Source: Methanobacterium sp. UBA410 (lineage in GTDB: Archaea > Methanobacteriota > Methanobacteria > Methanobacteriales > Methanobacteriaceae). Taken from it: 16,588 nt of DNA. Positions 1 through 7,412 of this stretch are shown piece by piece. Position 1 is the first letter of the stretch; every line of letters begins with the position of its first letter. The notes beneath the pieces are model-generated. The model worked only from the letters and a program-made list of their open reading frames with translations, did no database searches and was not told the DNA's origin. The stretch lies in contig DAHH01000002.1 of the NCBI GenBank assembly GCA_002498385.1, positions 109,419 to 126,006 on the forward strand, in the 5' to 3' direction. The translations under genes and the position numbers were made by a program.

Positions 1-309
1 ATTTTAACTCTTTTTTTATTTAAACCTCATTTTGGATGACATTTAAGCTTTTTTTATTTTTGTGTAACGTTTTCAGGCTTTTTTCTTTTTTTATTCAAGA
101 TTAAAGGATAAACTGGATTTTTTAGATTAAAAAGAGATAATTTAAAGTAAAAAAAGGAATAGGTTAAAAGAAATGGATTAAAAAAAGATTTGAACTGTAT
201 AAAAAGTTAAAAAAATAAAAAACGGGCTTAAAATTGATGAACGGCTAAGAAGCTTTTTTTTTAAAACTAAAATTTTAATGAAAATTCAATGAAAAAGATT
301 ATCTAAAGA
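1..309. other. AT-rich gene-free leader region with T-tracts
   Basis: No open reading frame of credible composition was found here. On the plus strand there are three strong T-tracts (about 11-20, 49-61 and 79-92), which resemble archaeal intrinsic terminators and would end a plus-strand gene lying left of the window. The right half is A-rich. A possible TATA element, TGTATAAAA at 196-204, could serve the downstream gene with a leader of roughly 85-100 nt, but in such AT-rich DNA this is weak evidence. Confidence 0.5.
10..92 (+). terminator. Cluster of T-tracts, probable archaeal terminator of an upstream gene
   Basis: Three runs of mostly T on the plus strand (about 11-20, 49-61 and 79-92) lie within 80 bp, with no stable GC-rich stem. 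Archaeal RNA polymerase terminates at oligo-U tracts without needing a hairpin. The upstream gene is outside the window, so the assignment is an inference. Confidence 0.35.
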
Positions 310-1788
310 GTGGACAACCTAAAAACAATGATAACCGAAAAAATGGCAAGCTTTACAGTACAAACCAGGTACAGTAAGGTCCCTGAAAATGTGGTTGAAA
401 TGGCAAAGCTGTGTTTTCTGGACTTTTTAGGGGTTACACTCAGGGGCTCACAAAGCGAAAGTGGGATGGCAATCAGGAACATCATTGGGCACGATGGTGA
501 TTCAACGGTTCTGGGCTCTGGAAAAGCCAGTACCCTTGATGCAAGTCTTGCAAACGGTATATTTGCCCACTCACTCGATCTGGACGACGGTCACAGATTT
601 GCACAGCTTCACCCCGGCTGCTGCGTCATACCCGCAGCACTTTCACTCTGCGAATCCCAGAAAAAATCTGGAAAAGACTTTATAACTGCACTGGTGGTGG
701 GGTATGAATCTTCAATTGCCATGGGAATGCTTGTTAATCCAGCACATCGAAGGCAGGGCTTCCACAGCACAGGAACCTGCGGAACCTTTGGAGCTGCAGC
801 TGCCGCCTGCAAAGCCCTGAAACTGGGGCATGATGAGACTTTAAATGCTCTTGGACTTGCTGGGACCCAGGCTGCAGGACTTCTGGAGTCGGATCATGCA
901 GGCAGCATGGGAAAACATTTACATGCAGGCCGTGCAGCTCAATCGGGCGTTTTATCAGCTTTACTTGCAGAAAATGGTTTCACAGGGGCAGAATCCATAG
1001 TTGAAGGAAAGGAAGGGTTTTTAAATGCAATGGCTCGAGGAAATCATTTTGAAACAACTGAACGTAGAGAAGAGAATGTTTTCAATGCCGGATTTGATCT
1101 TGAAAAGTATCACATTTTAAACGTTTACTTCAAAAAATATCCAGTATGCAGGCATTTGCACTCTGCAGTGGACGCTGCACTTGGGATCCTGGATGAGATC
1201 AATTCACAGGGAAAGGGTTTAAAAGGTGAAGAGATTCAGAAGATAATAGTTAAAACCTACAAAATAGCAGCAGGCCATGATAATCACGATCCAGGGACAG
1301 TTGAAGCTTTAAGGCAGAGTTTGCCCGTGAGCATTGCAGTTGCACTTTTTAGGGGCGATTTGAACTTAAAAAATGTGCAAGATGGATTTATGAATCCTGA
1401 AATAAAAAAAATTTCAAATAAAATCTTAGTTGAATGTGATGAAGCCCTTGATGCACTTTACCCAGATATGAGGCCTTCTGATGTTACCCTCATTACAGAG
1501 GGAAACTTCTTAGATAAGGGAAAGCCAGATAAAAAGGCTTATAAAAAGGCTTATAAAAAGCCAGATAAAAAGCCAGATAACAAACATCAGAGACATGTTT
1601 ATCATAAAAGGGTTGACTTGCCCAGGGGAGAACCTGAAAATCCCTTTAAAATGGAGGACATCCTTGGGAAGTTTCAAATGTTGAATCCTGAATTTGATTT
1701 GAAGGTTTTAAAGGTAATAGAAAACCTGGAATCCTATAAAATGAATGATTTCATGGATATTTTCAATGAACGTGTAAAGATCAAATGA
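310..1788 (+). CDS. MmgE/PrpD family protein (2-methylcitrate dehydratase-like)
   Basis: This 492-residue protein belongs to the MmgE/PrpD fold, whose known members dehydrate 2-methylcitrate or related tricarboxylic acids or isomerise itaconate-type acids; the substrate here is unknown. Family hallmarks are visible: HSLDLDDGH with HPG about residues 87-103, the GKHLHAGRAAQSG stretch at 201-213, KKYPVCRHLHSAVDAAL at 275-291, and RVDLPRGEPENP at 434-445 near the C terminus. The start is uncertain: GTG at 310 has no clear ribosome binding site, and ATG at 328 (six residues shorter) fits the family equally well. The odd feature is a lysine-rich insert at about 403-424, encoded by tandem 12-bp units, in front of the conserved RVDLPRGEPENP motif. 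That probably accounts for part of its excess over the roughly 450-residue family norm. It is the first of four possible organic-acid enzymes. Confidence 0.88.
   Translation: MDNLKTMITEKMASFTVQTRYSKVPENVVEMAKLCFLDFLGVTLRGSQSESGMAIRNIIGHDGDSTVLGSGKASTLDASLANGIFAHSLDLDDGHRFAQLHPGCCVIPAALSLCESQKKSGKDFITALVVGYESSIAMGMLVNPAHRRQGFHSTGTCGTFGAAAAACKALKLGHDETLNALGLAGTQAAGLLESDHAGSMGKHLHAGRAAQSGVLSALLAENGFTGAESIVEGKEGFLNAMARGNHFETTERREENVFNAGFDLEKYHILNVYFKKYPVCRHLHSAVDAALGILDEINSQGKGLKGEEIQKIIVKTYKIAAGHDNHDPGTVEALRQSLPVSIAVALFRGDLNLKNVQDGFMNPEIKKISNKILVECDEALDALYPDMRPSDVTLITEGNFLDKGKPDKKAYKKAYKKPDKKPDNKHQRHVYHKRVDLPRGEPENPFKMEDILGKFQMLNPEFDLKVLKVIENLESYKMNDFMDIFNERVKIK
1521..1580 (+). repeat. Coding 12-bp minisatellite (five units) inside the PrpD-like gene
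   Basis: Five contiguous 12-bp units come in two versions: A = AAAGCCAGATAA and B = AAAGGCTTATAA, in the order A-B-B-A-A. Because 12 is a multiple of three the frame is kept, giving the tetrapeptides KPDK, KAYK, KAYK, KPDK and KPDN (residues 405-424). The array is exact, so it arose recently or is kept uniform by slippage. Confidence 0.97.
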
Positions 1789-1821
1789 TAAACGTTTAAA
1801 TGATACAGATTTTAGGAGATC

Positions 1822-1859
1822 TTTCAATTTTAATTTTTCAATTAATTAATCTTTCAATT
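1822..1859 (+). repeat. Three copies of TTTCAATT upstream of the U32-like gene
   Basis: TTTCAATT occurs at 1822-1829, 1836-1843 and 1852-1859, spaced 14 and 16 bp apart, in the spacer between the PrpD-like and U32-like genes. An AT-rich stretch at about 1855-1869 could act as a TATA region. The role is unknown and the low complexity makes chance plausible. Confidence 0.4.
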
Positions 1860-1919
1860 AATAAATTTAATGAAATAAGAGATTGGTTAGCTACCGCAAA
1901 GTATAAAAAAGGTGATCCG

Positions 1920-2813
1920 ATGCGTACACAGGATTTTCTCAGGGATATTGGAATAGTAGAAGGATTAAAATCATCTGAAAAAAGGTTTCCAGACGGTTCA
2001 CAGTACAGGTTTGAGGTTCCAGGTATCCAGAAGCCAGCTGCAATGGCAGCACTCATTGAAGCCACAGATAAATATGGGGTTACAGTCCACAGGGTCACCC
2101 AGACCAAGGGAATAATGCTCCTCACAGACTCTGAAATCCAGGAAATGATTGAAATGGCAAAAAAAGCTCGGATGGAACTTTTTTTAAGTGTTGGGCCGCG
2201 TGCAACCTACGACACCAGTGCCACTGCAAACACCAAGGAGGGCGCAAGGATAGGCTACAGACTTAGGGGCTACAAAAACCTCCTTTACGCAGTGGAGGAT
2301 GTTAAACGTGCGGTGGAGCTTGGAGTTAGAGGCATTGTTGTTTACGATGAGGGACTGCTCTGGGTACTTGGTAAAATGCGCAGTGCAGGAGAACTGCCTG
2401 AAAATGTGCATTTCAAGGTTTCAGCCCATTGTGGACACGGCAACCCCGCCTCTGCAAAACTCCTCCAGAAAATAGGCGCTGATTCATTCAATCCAGTGCG
2501 TGATCTGCAGATTCCAATGATTTCAGCCATACGTCAAGCTGTTAACATCTCCATAGACCTTCACATGGAGAACCCAAAGTCTTCAGGCGGTTTTATAAGG
2601 CACTACGAGGCTCCAGAGATCGTAAAAGCCGCATCCCCGGTTTACCTTAAAACTGGAGGTGCTGTGGCAGCTCACCACGGATGGGACACAACTGAATTGC
2701 AGGCTGCAGAACGTGTAAGGCAAGTTTTCCTGGTTCAAAGTATGATAAACCGTTATTATCCTGATGCAAAGATTTCAAGCCTTGGAACTAGAGATATGGC
2801 TATTCCTGAGTGA
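1920..2813 (+). CDS. U32-peptidase-like protein, probable TIM barrel, function unknown
   Basis: This is a 297-residue soluble protein. It resembles the proteins annotated as U32-family peptidases in methanogens and anaerobic bacteria, but I recognise this only from general sequence style and would not assert protease activity. Visible blocks are GPRATYDTSATANTK (92-106), SAHCGHGNPASAKLLQKIGAD (168-188, with H170, C171 and H173), SIDLHMENPKSSGGFIRHYEAPEI (211-234) and AAHHGWD (250-256). Alternating strand/helix segments with repeated acidic, His and Gly residues at strand ends suggest a TIM barrel. ATG at 1920 was chosen because GGTGAT lies just upstream (about 1911-1916); an in-frame ATG at 1800 would add 40 low-complexity residues and has no ribosome binding site. 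It lies 131 bp after the PrpD-like gene. Confidence 0.6.
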   Translation: MRTQDFLRDIGIVEGLKSSEKRFPDGSQYRFEVPGIQKPAAMAALIEATDKYGVTVHRVTQTKGIMLLTDSEIQEMIEMAKKARMELFLSVGPRATYDTSATANTKEGARIGYRLRGYKNLLYAVEDVKRAVELGVRGIVVYDEGLLWVLGKMRSAGELPENVHFKVSAHCGHGNPASAKLLQKIGADSFNPVRDLQIPMISAIRQAVNISIDLHMENPKSSGGFIRHYEAPEIVKAASPVYLKTGGAVAAHHGWDTTELQAAERVRQVFLVQSMINRYYPDAKISSLGTRDMAIPE

Positions 2814-3032
2814 GGTTTAATTACAAACTTAAAATTTCAATCTCCAATCCATGTAATGGTAAGATTTTATAACCAATAAAAATAGAAGATTAAAAAGTAG
2901 AGTCGTGCACTTATTGGTGTTAAGTCTACTGAAGAAGACCAAAGTTTAACAATTAAAATCTGTTGAAGAAGTTTACTAAATTTATTACTTAAAAAAATCT
3001 ACCTTCAGGCATAGTTAAGGGACGTATTGTTG
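2814..3032. other. 219-bp spacer with short inverted repeats and possible promoter
   Basis: No gene was found. It contains ACCAATAA (2872-2879) with its exact complement TTATTGGT (2911-2918), and AGTAGA (2896-2901) with TCTACT (2925-2930). These two pairs interlock and so could form alternative stems. An AT-rich element around 2979-2990 is a possible TATA region for the fumarase-like gene. Nothing here was recognised as a known riboswitch. Confidence 0.4.
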
Positions 3033-3893
3033 ATGGACGTGGAGAATCTGGTTAAAGATGCAGTTATAAAGGCCAGCACAACCTTCCGTAAGGATCAGAT
3101 GGATGCCTACACGCGTGCACTCAAGGAAGAAACCAATGAAAATGCAAGATGGATTCTTGAGCTTTTAATTGAAAATGCAAATGTGGCAGAACATGATAAA
3201 GTTCCCCTATGCGATGATACTGGTATTCCCCATGTTTACGTTGAGGTTGGAGATGCAGTTCAGCTTCCTGGAGGTTTTTTCAGTAAGATACGATCCGGTG
3301 TTGAATCTGGGTTGAGAGAACTTCCAGCAAGGCCAATGGCTGTGCGTGGAAATGTTTTTGAACGGATAGAACAGAAAAAAGGTCTTTACGATGATCCGGG
3401 CAGGCTTTTACCTGCACCCTTCTCAGTTGGCACTATTCCTGGCGACTCCGTCAGGATCCATGTGCTCATGCTGGGTGGTGGACCTGAGATCAGATCCCAC
3501 ACTTATAAAGTTTTTCATAGGCGGGATTATAGAAAAGTATTTGTTGAAGTTATAACATGGTTGAGATCAGAGGTTCCAATGCTTGGGTGCACTCCATGCA
3601 TTCCAGCTGTTGGCATTGGAAGAACTCATTTTGAAGCTTCATCCCTTATGTTGAAGGCCATGGCATATGGGAATCTTAACGATCAGTCTGAAATTGAAGG
3701 CATCATTACAGAATCTTTGAACAACTCCAAGGTTGGTGCTCTTGGTATTGGTGGTTCTGTAACCGCTTTAGGATCGTTTGTTAAGGTGGGACCTCAAAGG
3801 GCCAGTGGTGTAAGGATCGTTTGTATGAGGCCATGCTGCTGTGTGGAGCCTCGAAGATCATCTGTGTATCTAACTTCTGAATCTCTGGAATAA
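3033..3893 (+). CDS. Class I (Fe-S) fumarate hydratase/tartrate dehydratase alpha-subunit homologue, divergent
   Basis: This 286-residue protein matches the alpha (N-terminal) half of Fe-S fumarases, which hydrate fumarate to malate with a [4Fe-4S] cluster. Cysteines in the three expected regions are present: C60 in PLCDDTG, C186/C189 in GCTPCIPAVGIG, and C264 plus C268-C270 in VCMRPCCCVEPRR. It departs from canonical enzymes where the usual KGGGSEN substrate loop reads LGGGPEIRS (147-155) and where CPP reads CIP, so the substrate may not be fumarate. No beta subunit lies nearby. ATG at 3033 was chosen over two in-frame TTG codons just before it; AAGGGA lies about 12 nt upstream. The stop codon lies in the first copy of a 15-bp tandem duplication. 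In Methanobacteriales a fumarase would serve the incomplete reductive citric acid pathway, but this paralogue could do something else. Confidence 0.8.
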   Translation: MDVENLVKDAVIKASTTFRKDQMDAYTRALKEETNENARWILELLIENANVAEHDKVPLCDDTGIPHVYVEVGDAVQLPGGFFSKIRSGVESGLRELPARPMAVRGNVFERIEQKKGLYDDPGRLLPAPFSVGTIPGDSVRIHVLMLGGGPEIRSHTYKVFHRRDYRKVFVEVITWLRSEVPMLGCTPCIPAVGIGRTHFEASSLMLKAMAYGNLNDQSEIEGIITESLNNSKVGALGIGGSVTALGSFVKVGPQRASGVRIVCMRPCCCVEPRRSSVYLTSESLE

Positions 3894-3912
3894 ATGACTC
3901 TGGAATAAATGA
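3883..3912 (+). repeat. Perfect 15-bp tandem duplication across the stop codon
   Basis: CTCTGGAATAAATGA occurs at 3883-3897 and again at 3898-3912. The first copy encodes the last residues and the TAA stop of the fumarase-like protein; the second is noncoding. It looks like a recent replication-slippage event. Confidence 0.95.
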
Positions 3913-4089
3913 ACTTCTCTCTCATGGAACCTTTTTAATGAGAAATCTTTTCATTGAAAAAAACTGTGGTAAGAAAATTGGGGTAAGGATTTAATCGTGC
4001 CTTGGTGTGGTTAACTGCAGAGAATAAGTTGTGTAGATGGGAATGGATTGTGTAGATAATTGAAGTTGGATATTTATTGAAGTGATTGT

Positions 4090-4947
4090 ATGGCAACTGG
4101 AAGAGGAACCGTGGAAACAATGTTTAAACTCAGTAACCCAAAATTGAGAACTTCCATAACCAAGGTTGAGCCCAACAGGATAGTAACCAGGGGCTATTCC
4201 CAGGAAGATCTTATTGGAAATGTATCCTTTTCTGAAATGGTTTACCTTTTACTTAAGGGAACTCTTCCATCTGAAAATGAATCAAAAATGCTTGAGGCAG
4301 TGCTTGTATCCTTCTGTGACCATGGTTTAACTCCCCCAAGTACTCAGGTTGCCAGGCTCATGGCATCTGCAGGTTCCCCACTCACATCCTGTGTTTCTGG
4401 AGGACTCATGGCCTTTGGAAAGTACCATGCAGGGGCCATGGAAAGTTCCATGAAGATACTTCAGGAAGTGGTTAAAAAGGGTTTTGGTAAGATGGGCCCC
4501 CTTGAATCAAATGATGCTGTTGAACCGACTGCCAGGGTCCTGGTGGACGAATTTCTTGCAAATGATGAAAAAATACCAGGTTTTGGCCACAGGTACCACA
4601 CTGAAGATCCGAGGGCTTCCAAACTTATAAAACTTGCAGAAAACTACGGATGTTTAGGTAAACATACAAAACTTGCTCTTGCAATTCAGGACGTGCTTTA
4701 CGACTTGAAGGGGATTCGAATGAACATAGATGGTGCCAATTCAGGCATACTTTCAGATATGGGTTTTGATTGGAAACTGGGGACAGGCATATTCATGATG
4801 GGGAGACTGCCTGCAATTGTTTCCCATGTGTACGAGGAAAAAACCAATGAATCACCCTTCAAAAAGTTCTTTGAAGCAGATGAAATACATTACAATGGTG
4901 TTGAGGAGGGAAACATGGATATATTGAAGAAACTTGATGGGGATTGA
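4090..4947 (+). CDS. Citrate synthase-superfamily protein, citryl-CoA lyase-like
   Basis: This 285-residue protein is shorter than true citrate synthases (about 370-430 residues) and matches the compact citryl-CoA lyase-like group, which cleaves or forms citryl-CoA-type thioesters. The catalytic triad can be read: His78 in CDHGLTPPS, His167 in PGFGHRYH and Asp214 in NIDGANSGIL. KYHAGAME at 111-118 is the usual glycine/His loop. ATG at 4090 is supported by AGTGAT about four bases upstream; an in-frame ATG at 4120 (residue 11) also has a purine-rich sequence before it. The gene follows the fumarase-like gene with a 196-bp spacer and precedes the ATP synthase operon by 131 bp. Hydrogenotrophic methanogens of this group run the citric acid route reductively without citrate synthase, so the physiological substrate is open. 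Confidence 0.82.
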   Translation: MATGRGTVETMFKLSNPKLRTSITKVEPNRIVTRGYSQEDLIGNVSFSEMVYLLLKGTLPSENESKMLEAVLVSFCDHGLTPPSTQVARLMASAGSPLTSCVSGGLMAFGKYHAGAMESSMKILQEVVKKGFGKMGPLESNDAVEPTARVLVDEFLANDEKIPGFGHRYHTEDPRASKLIKLAENYGCLGKHTKLALAIQDVLYDLKGIRMNIDGANSGILSDMGFDWKLGTGIFMMGRLPAIVSHVYEEKTNESPFKKFFEADEIHYNGVEEGNMDILKKLDGD

Positions 4948-5034
4948 ATAGAATAGATGAACGTGTAAACAGAAACTGGCACGTACATTTAACTAAAGAA
5001 TCAATGTAGGCTTGAAAAATTAAATAGTAAAAGA

Positions 5035-5074
5035 TAAATATAACTCTAAATAGAATCTGGCATATCATGGTGAT
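5035..5074 (+). promoter_or_regulatory. Candidate promoter and ribosome binding site of the ATP synthase operon
   Basis: A TATA-like TAAATATA at 5035-5042 lies in an A-rich stretch. An archaeal start about 25 bp downstream would give a short leader (roughly 15-20 nt) before ahaH. GGTGAT at 5069-5074 is a near-ideal Shine-Dalgarno sequence for the ATG at 5079. The TATA call is from position and composition only. Confidence 0.45.
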
Positions 5075-5078
5075 TTAA

Positions 5079-5393
5079 ATGACAACGATATCGGAAGCTA
5101 TTACTACCATTAAAAAGGCTGAAAATGATGCTGATAAATTGATAGAGGACGCGACTCGTAAATCAGCTGAAATGATAGAAGAATCTCGAACAAAATCGGA
5201 AGAGATCCTTGAAAAAACCAAAAAAGAAGCTTATGAAAAATCAGAGGCTACTATATTTGAAGCCGAAACTAAGGCTAAAAAGGAAGCCTACCAAATATCA
5301 AACAAAACAAATGAAGAAATAGAAGAAACAAACAAAAAAGCTGCAGGTATGGTTGATGAAGCCGTAGCTGTAATAGTTAAAAGTGTTTTATAG
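5079..5393 (+). CDS. ahaH: A1AO ATP synthase subunit H (peripheral stalk)
   Basis: A 104-residue, highly charged, almost wholly helical protein rich in Lys, Glu and Ala. Residues about 8-95 form a continuous coiled coil with no aromatic core. In archaeal ATP synthases, subunit H pairs with subunit E to make the peripheral stalks that hold the A3B3 head against rotation and tie it to subunit I. The length matches the family. The start has GGTGAT immediately upstream. It is the first gene of the operon, and its stop lies 10 bp before the chosen ahaI start, so the two are probably coupled in translation. Confidence 0.92.
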   Translation: MTTISEAITTIKKAENDADKLIEDATRKSAEMIEESRTKSEEILEKTKKEAYEKSEATIFEAETKAKKEAYQISNKTNEEIEETNKKAAGMVDEAVAVIVKSVL

Positions 5394-5403
5394 TGTGAGT
5401 ACA

Positions 5404-7407
5404 ATGTTCAAGCCGGCAAAGATGAATAAACTCAAGATAATAACCTTGGACAAGTACGCTGATTCTGCGGTGAATTCCCTCCATGAAGCTGGGATTGTTC
5501 AGATTCATGATATCTCAGAGAGAATTCAAAATGATGCAGAGTGGAAACAGATACTTAAACCGTCAAAGGCGGATCCTAACACTGGAAAAGTATCTTCTCT
5601 TCTCATGAAAACATCAGGGACTCTTGATTTCCTTGAATCCGTGAAAAAAGGTAAGAAAAGTATAAAAGAAACTATAAAAGGTTTTATAAACCCTCCTACC
5701 TTTGAGAAGAAGGAAGTGGATGTTCTAAGTACAGGAGATCTCATTGAAAAAGCTGAATCAGCCATTGTAAATGTTGAAACAGAAACCAAGGGTATTGAAG
5801 CACAGTTAACTCAGTTGAATTCTGAGAAAAACAAGTTGGAAGAAGCCTTCAAGGTTGCAGATGAACTCAAATCTTTTGATGTTGATTTCGCTGATTTGAA
5901 TGAGTTAAAATATACCGTAGTTATAACGGGTAAAATACCAGCTTCTGGCCTTGAAGAATTTAAAGAAAAGGCAGGAACTATTACAGATAAATTTCTTATT
6001 TTTGAAACTCTTGCTGATTCTGAAAAATCAAAAAAGAAAGCTCTTTCAAAAAATATCATTATCATAACCTTACCAGAGTACGGTGAAGAATTTACAGGAC
6101 TTTTAAGAAGACTGGAATTTGAAAGATTCGAACTTTCAGAGCTCTCAGGCAAACCTGAAGAAGTGATGAAAAATTCCCAGAAAAGAATTCAAGCCATAGA
6201 AACTGAAAAGGAAACCCACTTGGATGAACTTGCAGTTATTGCAGGAAAATGGAAGGACACACTTCTGGTTTTGAAGGAAGAACTGGAAGTTGAAAAGGAA
6301 AGAAATGAAATATTTTCATCCTTTGGGGAAACAAAACACACAATGATGTTTGAAGCTTGGGTTACAGAGAAAAAGATGAAAAAAGCTCTGGAAACAATTG
6401 ACAAATCCACTGAGGGATACTCAGTTGTTGAAGTTTCAGATCCAGATGAAAAAGATGATATTCCTATTCATCTTGATAATCCACGCTTTGCAAAGCCTTA
6501 CGAGATGATGGTGGAGATGTATTCACCTCCAAGTTACAAGGAGATAGATCCAACCATTTTCATGGCAATCATGTTCCCATTTTTCTTCGGATACTGTCTT
6601 ACTGACGCAGGTTATGGTATAATTGATGCAATCATAGGTTACATCCTCTACAGAGGACTTGGTAAAACCAATAAAACGTTGCGCAACTTTGGAATTATAT
6701 TTATTGCATGTGGTGCGTGGGCATTCATTCTTGGAATGGTTACCAGTGGTTTCATAGGAGACTTTTTCCCGAGGTTCATCTGGGGAAATACAAGCTTAGC
6801 ACTTCCAACTACAATACCCTCATGGAACGCATTTGTGCACCCTGAAAACATACTCATTGTGGCTTTGTTAATTGGTATACTCCACGTCAACCTCGGATTG
6901 ATTGTGGGTGCCCGTAACAATATAGCAAATGGAAAGATTGGAGAAGCTTTAGGTTCTCAGATAGATTGGATCATCTTGGAATCATCAATAATTGTTTACT
7001 TGCTTACAGGATCACTTATAGGTGCAGGAGTTGTTGCAGCAATAGGCCTTGGAATAATGATTTACTACAATGGAGTTATAGGGGTAATGGATATTCTAAG
7101 TTTCATGGGAACACTTTTATCCTACTCACGTTTGCTGGCACTCTGTCTTTCAACAGGTGGAATAGCAATGACAGTTAACATCCTGGCACAGTTATCAGGA
7201 CAGATGATACCATACATAGGCCTTCTTCTCGCTCCAATAATATTCATTGGAGGACACATATTCAACCTGGCTTTCCAGAGTTTAGGTGCATTTATAAATT
7301 CATTACGTTTACATTATGTTGAGTTTTTCAGTCAATTTTACGAGGGCGGAACTTCAAAATTCAAGCCCTTCCAAGCTGAAAGAAAATTTACGAAAATTAG
7401 GAGGTAA
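5404..7407 (+). CDS. ahaI: A1AO ATP synthase subunit I (a-subunit, ion-channel stator)
   Basis: A 667-residue protein with the two-part architecture of V/A-type a subunits. The N-terminal half (about 1-380) is cytoplasmic and charged with long coiled-coil stretches (about 100-150 and 255-300) that meet the H/E stalks. The C-terminal half (about 382-642) has seven to eight hydrophobic segments that form the ion half-channels beside the c ring. Two conserved arginines can be read: R576 in SYSRLLAL and R635 in NSLRLHYVEFF. The latter is the arginine that faces the rotor glutamate in this family. ATG at 5404 was chosen; a GTG at 5383 would overlap ahaH and has no ribosome binding site, and an ATG at 5422 is also possible. 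The C-terminal FYEGG motif is typical. The gene ends five bases before ahaK. Confidence 0.95.
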   Translation: MFKPAKMNKLKIITLDKYADSAVNSLHEAGIVQIHDISERIQNDAEWKQILKPSKADPNTGKVSSLLMKTSGTLDFLESVKKGKKSIKETIKGFINPPTFEKKEVDVLSTGDLIEKAESAIVNVETETKGIEAQLTQLNSEKNKLEEAFKVADELKSFDVDFADLNELKYTVVITGKIPASGLEEFKEKAGTITDKFLIFETLADSEKSKKKALSKNIIIITLPEYGEEFTGLLRRLEFERFELSELSGKPEEVMKNSQKRIQAIETEKETHLDELAVIAGKWKDTLLVLKEELEVEKERNEIFSSFGETKHTMMFEAWVTEKKMKKALETIDKSTEGYSVVEVSDPDEKDDIPIHLDNPRFAKPYEMMVEMYSPPSYKEIDPTIFMAIMFPFFFGYCLTDAGYGIIDAIIGYILYRGLGKTNKTLRNFGIIFIACGAWAFILGMVTSGFIGDFFPRFIWGNTSLALPTTIPSWNAFVHPENILIVALLIGILHVNLGLIVGARNNIANGKIGEALGSQIDWIILESSIIVYLLTGSLIGAGVVAAIGLGIMIYYNGVIGVMDILSFMGTLLSYSRLLALCLSTGGIAMTVNILAQLSGQMIPYIGLLLAPIIFIGGHIFNLAFQSLGAFINSLRLHYVEFFSQFYEGGTSKFKPFQAERKFTKIRR

Positions 7408-7412
7408 AATAA

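Noticed and set aside
609..812. Long antisense reading frames opposite the PrpD-like and ATP synthase genes
   Set aside because: They are shadows of strongly supported genes, without ribosome binding sites or recognisable protein features.
1800..1919. N-terminal extension of the U32-like protein from the ATG at 1800
   Set aside because: The extra 40 residues are low complexity, there is no ribosome binding site at 1800, and GGTGAT sits just before the ATG at 1920.
3027..3032. TTG start codons for the fumarase-like gene
   Set aside because: They directly precede an in-frame ATG and add only two residues; ATG is far more likely.
4029..4057. Repeat TTGTGTAGAT (4029-4038 and 4048-4057) as a CRISPR or operator array
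   Set aside because: There are only two short copies, with no further units or spacers; this is weak evidence for any function.
5383..5403. GTG start of ahaI inside the end of ahaH
   Set aside because: It has no ribosome binding site, and the family-like N terminus begins at the ATG at 5404.
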